Positions 57,801-60,000 of a DNA stretch of 60,000 bases are shown in pieces (position 1 is the first letter of the stretch; the number at the start of each line of letters is the position of its first letter). The translations under genes were made by a program, and so were the position numbers. This DNA comes from Owenia fusiformis (lineage: Eukaryota; Annelida; Polychaeta; Sabellida; Oweniidae). Below the pieces are notes generated by a model that was given only the letters and a program-made list of their open reading frames with translations, was not told where the DNA came from and did no database searches. The stretch covers positions 16,488,020 through 16,548,019 of the forward strand of contig CAIIXF020000012.1 of assembly GCA_903813345.2 (NCBI GenBank), in the 5' to 3' direction.

Positions 57801-60000
57801 GACTAACGAACTTCCTCTCTAATATACCCAATACGCCATGCTTATGACTAACGAACTTTCTCTCCAATATATCTAAATTACACCATGCTTGTGACAAACG
57901 AACCTTCTGTCTAATATGGCTGGCCATCTGGACCAATGTATCGTCATACTTTTAACGCCGTAAAAACGATTTCATACGCCGTAAATAATTACTTTTAACG
58001 CCGTTAAAAAGGATTTTGTACGCCGTCAAAACTGATTTTTTACGCCGTTAAAAATTATTTTTTTCGCCGTCAAAAATGATTTTTACGCCGTTAATAATTA
58101 TGTACGGCGTTAAAAATCATTTTGAACGGCGTCAAACTGATTTTTTACGCCGTTAAAAATATTTTGTACGGAGTCAAAATTGATTTTTACGCCGGTAAAA
58201 AATTATTTTGAACGGCGTAAAAAACGAATTTGCACAACCAATTAAAACAATCTTTTCAAACAGCCAGCTGGATGACACCAAGTACGTTGTTTACCGTTGC
58301 CCCAATTTCAGTTATTTCACTATCAGCCATTTTTCATTTATCTAATGAAAACTCGATGTATATCAAATTCCCGGGACAGTTGTAGTCTTCCATACAACCA
58401 AATGCGTCTGGCAAATAAAAATGCCAATATAAATGATAAATGTGACATACATTAACAGAAAAAATAGGGTTTGGGATTTATATCAATCAGTCGGTTAGTC
58501 GGTTATTCTTGACGCGATCAAAATCATTTTTGACTCCGTTCAAAATGCTTTTTTACGCGTGGTCAAAAGTAAGGACGTATAAAATCGTTTTTGACGCCGT
58601 TCAAAATGAATTTTTGTTATTTTTAACGGCGTATAAAATCGTTTTTGACGGCGTTAAAAGTAATTTTTAACGGCGTTAAAAGTAGATTTTACGGCGTTAA
58701 AAGTATGACGATCACATTGGTCCCGACGGCCAGCCATACTAATATATCCAAATACGCCATGCTTGTGACTAACGAACTTTCTCTACAATATCACACTACT
58801 ATACCTAACACCTAGAAATGCATAAGATACTTTGTTTGTCTAATTGAATTGTTTAATATATTTTTGAAAGTGCCTTACTAGCATCCAACTTTCAACCGAT
58901 AAACCATTCATAAGGAACAGACAAATAAAAACAAATACATAATCATTACTAATAAGCCAAATGAGTTGCTCATGAACACCAAATGCAAGGTATAGTAGAG
59001 TGAATATATCCATTACGCCATGCATTTGACTAATGCCTTGGTCACATTTGCTCCGATTTTCAGTACGGCGCCCGGCCGATTGAGTATTTTGTTCAAAATT
59101 GAAAACAATATTGAACAAAACACTCAATCGGCCGGGCGCCGGCCGATGGATCGGAGCATATGTGACCCAGGCATAACGCACCTTCTTTCCAATATATCCA
59201 TTACGCCATGCTTGTGACTTACGAACTTTCTCCCTAATATACCCAATACGCCATGCTTATAATGACTAACGAAATTTCTCTCTAATATAGCCAAAACGCT
59301 ATGCTTGTGACTAACGGACTTTCTCTCCAATATATTCATTGCGCCATGCTTGTGACTAACGAACTTTCTCTACAATATACCCAATACGCCATGCTTATAA
59401 TGACTAACGAAATTTCTCTCTAATATAGCCAAAACGCTATGCTTGTGACTAACGAACTTTCTCTCCAATATATTCATTGCGCCATGCTTGTGACTAACGA
59501 ACTTTCTCTCTTCTCTTATATACCCAATACGCCATGCATATGACTAACGAAATTTCTCTCCAATATACCCGATATGCCATGCTTGTGAATAATGAACCTT
59601 TTCTCCAATATACCATGACCATAATTTTGACTAACGAATTTTTTCTCCAATATACCCATTGCGCCATGCTTGTGACTCGCGAACTTTCTTTCAAATATAT
59701 CTATTACGCCATCCTTATGAAAAACGAAATTTATCTACTTTGTGTCTAACATACACAAAACTCGCCTGAATATTATGATCAATTCTTCGCTGTCTTAAAT
59801 ACTCATATATTCAATTCAGGTAGAGAAAGACGACGTTATTGGACTAGCCTACAAGATGGGAACTAAAAATGGCGGCCTCACTTGGGAACAGGAAAAGGAT
59901 GACGTTAATGATCGTATACTTGACACTAACGAGTATTATAAAACTCACTCTAGCACCAAGGTTTTCTTGGACACTGTTACAATTGGAGATGATGTTAATG
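48837..60000 (+). CDS. Secreted protein of unrecognised fold, 5' part (runs off the window)
   Basis: Four exons, 48837-48927, 56578-56710, 57074-57218 and 59820 to the window end, keep frame through GT-AG introns for 183 residues. Exon 1 is a 30-residue signal peptide (hydrophobic STLLNLLFVV). Exon 2 starts DDKNGCPGYVGYEGKL and has one later Cys (SFKCSGEVVAWQYY); exon 3 opens RCTAQDSIYVTTWTP; exon 4 contains DVIGLAYKMGTKNGG. Alternating hydrophobic strands and the GEVVAWQYY and DVIGLAY motifs suggest a compact beta-sandwich extracellular domain. I do not recognise the family and do not propose a function. Exon phases are 1, 2 and 0. Intron 1 is 7.65 kb with a large satellite; intron 3 is 2.6 kb with another. 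An alternative signal-peptide first exon may exist at 49560-49698. Confidence 0.75.
49560..49698 (+). CDS. Possible alternative first exon of the 48837 gene
   Basis: An ATG at 49560 opens a signal-peptide-like sequence (MRTLLMSVMLMYILPSNIVC) and continues 46 codons plus one base to a consensus donor (CAGA then GTAAGT at 49699). The exit phase (1) matches the exon at 56578. The same frame is open upstream to 49356, and the opposite strand is also open here, so the evidence is modest. Confidence 0.3.
50215..54040 (+). repeat. Large satellite, about 67-bp unit with a shorter variant
   Basis: The main unit contains TTTTGCAAACGTATTTTAAA, TGACAATGTGACTATGATCA, ATTCAGGCCCTTTAGAT and TAGTTACCTG. A shorter variant lacks the middle (…TAAATGACCGATTCAGGCC), as if deleted between two similar words. 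Full and short units alternate in blocks at about 50500-51310 and 53750-53990. The first few units (50215-50390) are diverged. The array fills much of intron 1 of the secreted-protein gene. Confidence 0.95.
53285..53621. mobile_element. MITE in the satellite, 337 bp
   Basis: The ends CACTCTTAAAAAT and ATTTTTAAGAGTG enclose sequence rich in AAGTAATTTTTAAGTAAT words. Neighbouring satellite units give the empty site GCAAACGTATT, showing only AA duplicated at the insertion. Confidence 0.8.
54041..54633. other. Intronic sequence between the satellite and the PIF-like MITEs
   Basis: No gene or repeat is recognised. A 71-codon open frame at 54074-54289 has no splice or similarity support. Confidence 0.5.
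54637..55103. mobile_element. PIF/Harbinger-like MITE, 467 bp
   Basis: The ends CACCCCAGTCACATTTCC and inverse GAATGTGACTGGGGTG are flanked by TTA on both sides (54634-54636, 55104-55106). The interior has CGCTCGCCGCAGAA-type repeats in both orientations. TTA fits the 3-bp TWA target of PIF/Harbinger. Confidence 0.8.
55107..55290. mobile_element. Second, truncated copy of the same MITE, abutting the first
   Basis: It begins CACCCCAGTCACATTTCC directly after the shared TTA, follows the first copy through the CTGCGGCCAGTAGCTTTTCT region and loses its right end near 55290. Confidence 0.7.
55290..56577. other. Remainder of intron 1 of the secreted-protein gene
   Basis: AT-rich sequence without recognised genes or elements. 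A 96-codon open frame at 55760-56050 is hydrophobic, but its codon pattern is that of AT-rich noise. Confidence 0.45.
57915..58738. mobile_element. 824-bp transposon with ACGCCGT palindrome arrays
   Basis: The ends TATGGCTGGCCATCTGGACC and inverse of TATGGCTGGCCGTCGGGACC run into a shared CGTCATACTTTTAACGCCGT. Behind each end come reiterated TTTTTACGCCGTTAAAAA-type words in both senses, about ten on the left and several on the right. CTAA occurs at both flanks (57911-57914, 58739-58742). No ORF is seen. Confidence 0.8.
59034..59173. mobile_element. PIF/Harbinger-like MITE, copy 2 (140 bp)
   Basis: Near-identical to 29132-29271 and flanked by TAA (59031-59033, 59174-59176). Adjacent satellite units show the empty site GACTAACGAAC, so the TAA duplication is directly demonstrated. 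Confidence 0.9.

Larger units (their letters stand above)
57290..59745 (+). repeat. Satellite of about 47-bp units in intron 3
   Basis: Units combine AATATACCCAATACGCCATG, CTTGTGACTAACGAAC and TTTCTCTCC. The array is interrupted by the elements at 57915-58738 and 59034-59173 and by a non-repeat stretch at about 58800-59005. Confidence 0.93.

Overview
This is eukaryotic, AT-rich genomic DNA. It has spliced genes with GT-AG introns, kilobase-scale introns packed with satellites and non-autonomous transposons, and one 500-base assembly gap. The gene set (secreted serine beta-lactamase-like enzyme, TRPV-type channel, spliceosomal Sm-D3, tandem CAP-domain secreted proteins) and the repeat types suggest a marine invertebrate, possibly a lophotrochozoan. 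The sequence alone does not fix the phylum.

Layout. 1-1733: repeat-rich intergenic DNA with a tRNA-like SINE head and two small repeat sets. 1734-8904 (+): a seven-exon secreted beta-lactamase-like protein (550 aa when joined), with a 52-bp minisatellite in intron 1 and transposons in introns 4 and 5. 8905-11584: intergenic, with a minisatellite and an inverted repeat. 11585-14110 (-): an intronless 841-aa TRPV-like channel. 14111-18560: three foldback or MITE-like elements and a deletion derivative of a Ngaro/PAT-type tyrosine-recombinase retrotransposon that keeps its split direct repeats. 19137-27822 (+): SNRPD3 (Sm-D3) in two coding exons around an 8.3-kb intron full of nested transposons and decayed copies of the terminal-exon splice acceptor. 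30355-33040 (+): a five-exon CAP-domain secreted protein. 34433-39650: a 28-bp minisatellite split by a 4.8-kb long-TIR element that contains a LINE reverse transcriptase. 39874-44744: a giant foldback element about 4.9 kb long, with inverted minisatellites at its centre and a hAT-type MITE inserted with a perfect 8-bp target duplication. 46569-46620: first exon and promoter of a second CAP gene, cut by the gap at 46684-47183. 48837 to the window end (+): the 5' part of a secreted protein of unrecognised fold, with introns holding a 3.7-kb satellite and a 47-bp satellite, both invaded by MITEs.

The genes show no operon-like or pathway link. The two CAP genes are recent tandem paralogs with a conserved TATA/GATA promoter. 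The most unusual content is in the mobile and repetitive DNA: the giant foldback element, the pseudo-acceptor array in SNRPD3, the Ngaro-like deletion derivative, a TTAA-flanked MITE carrying a TATA box and mini-ORF, and several MITEs sitting in tandem arrays whose other units reveal the empty site.
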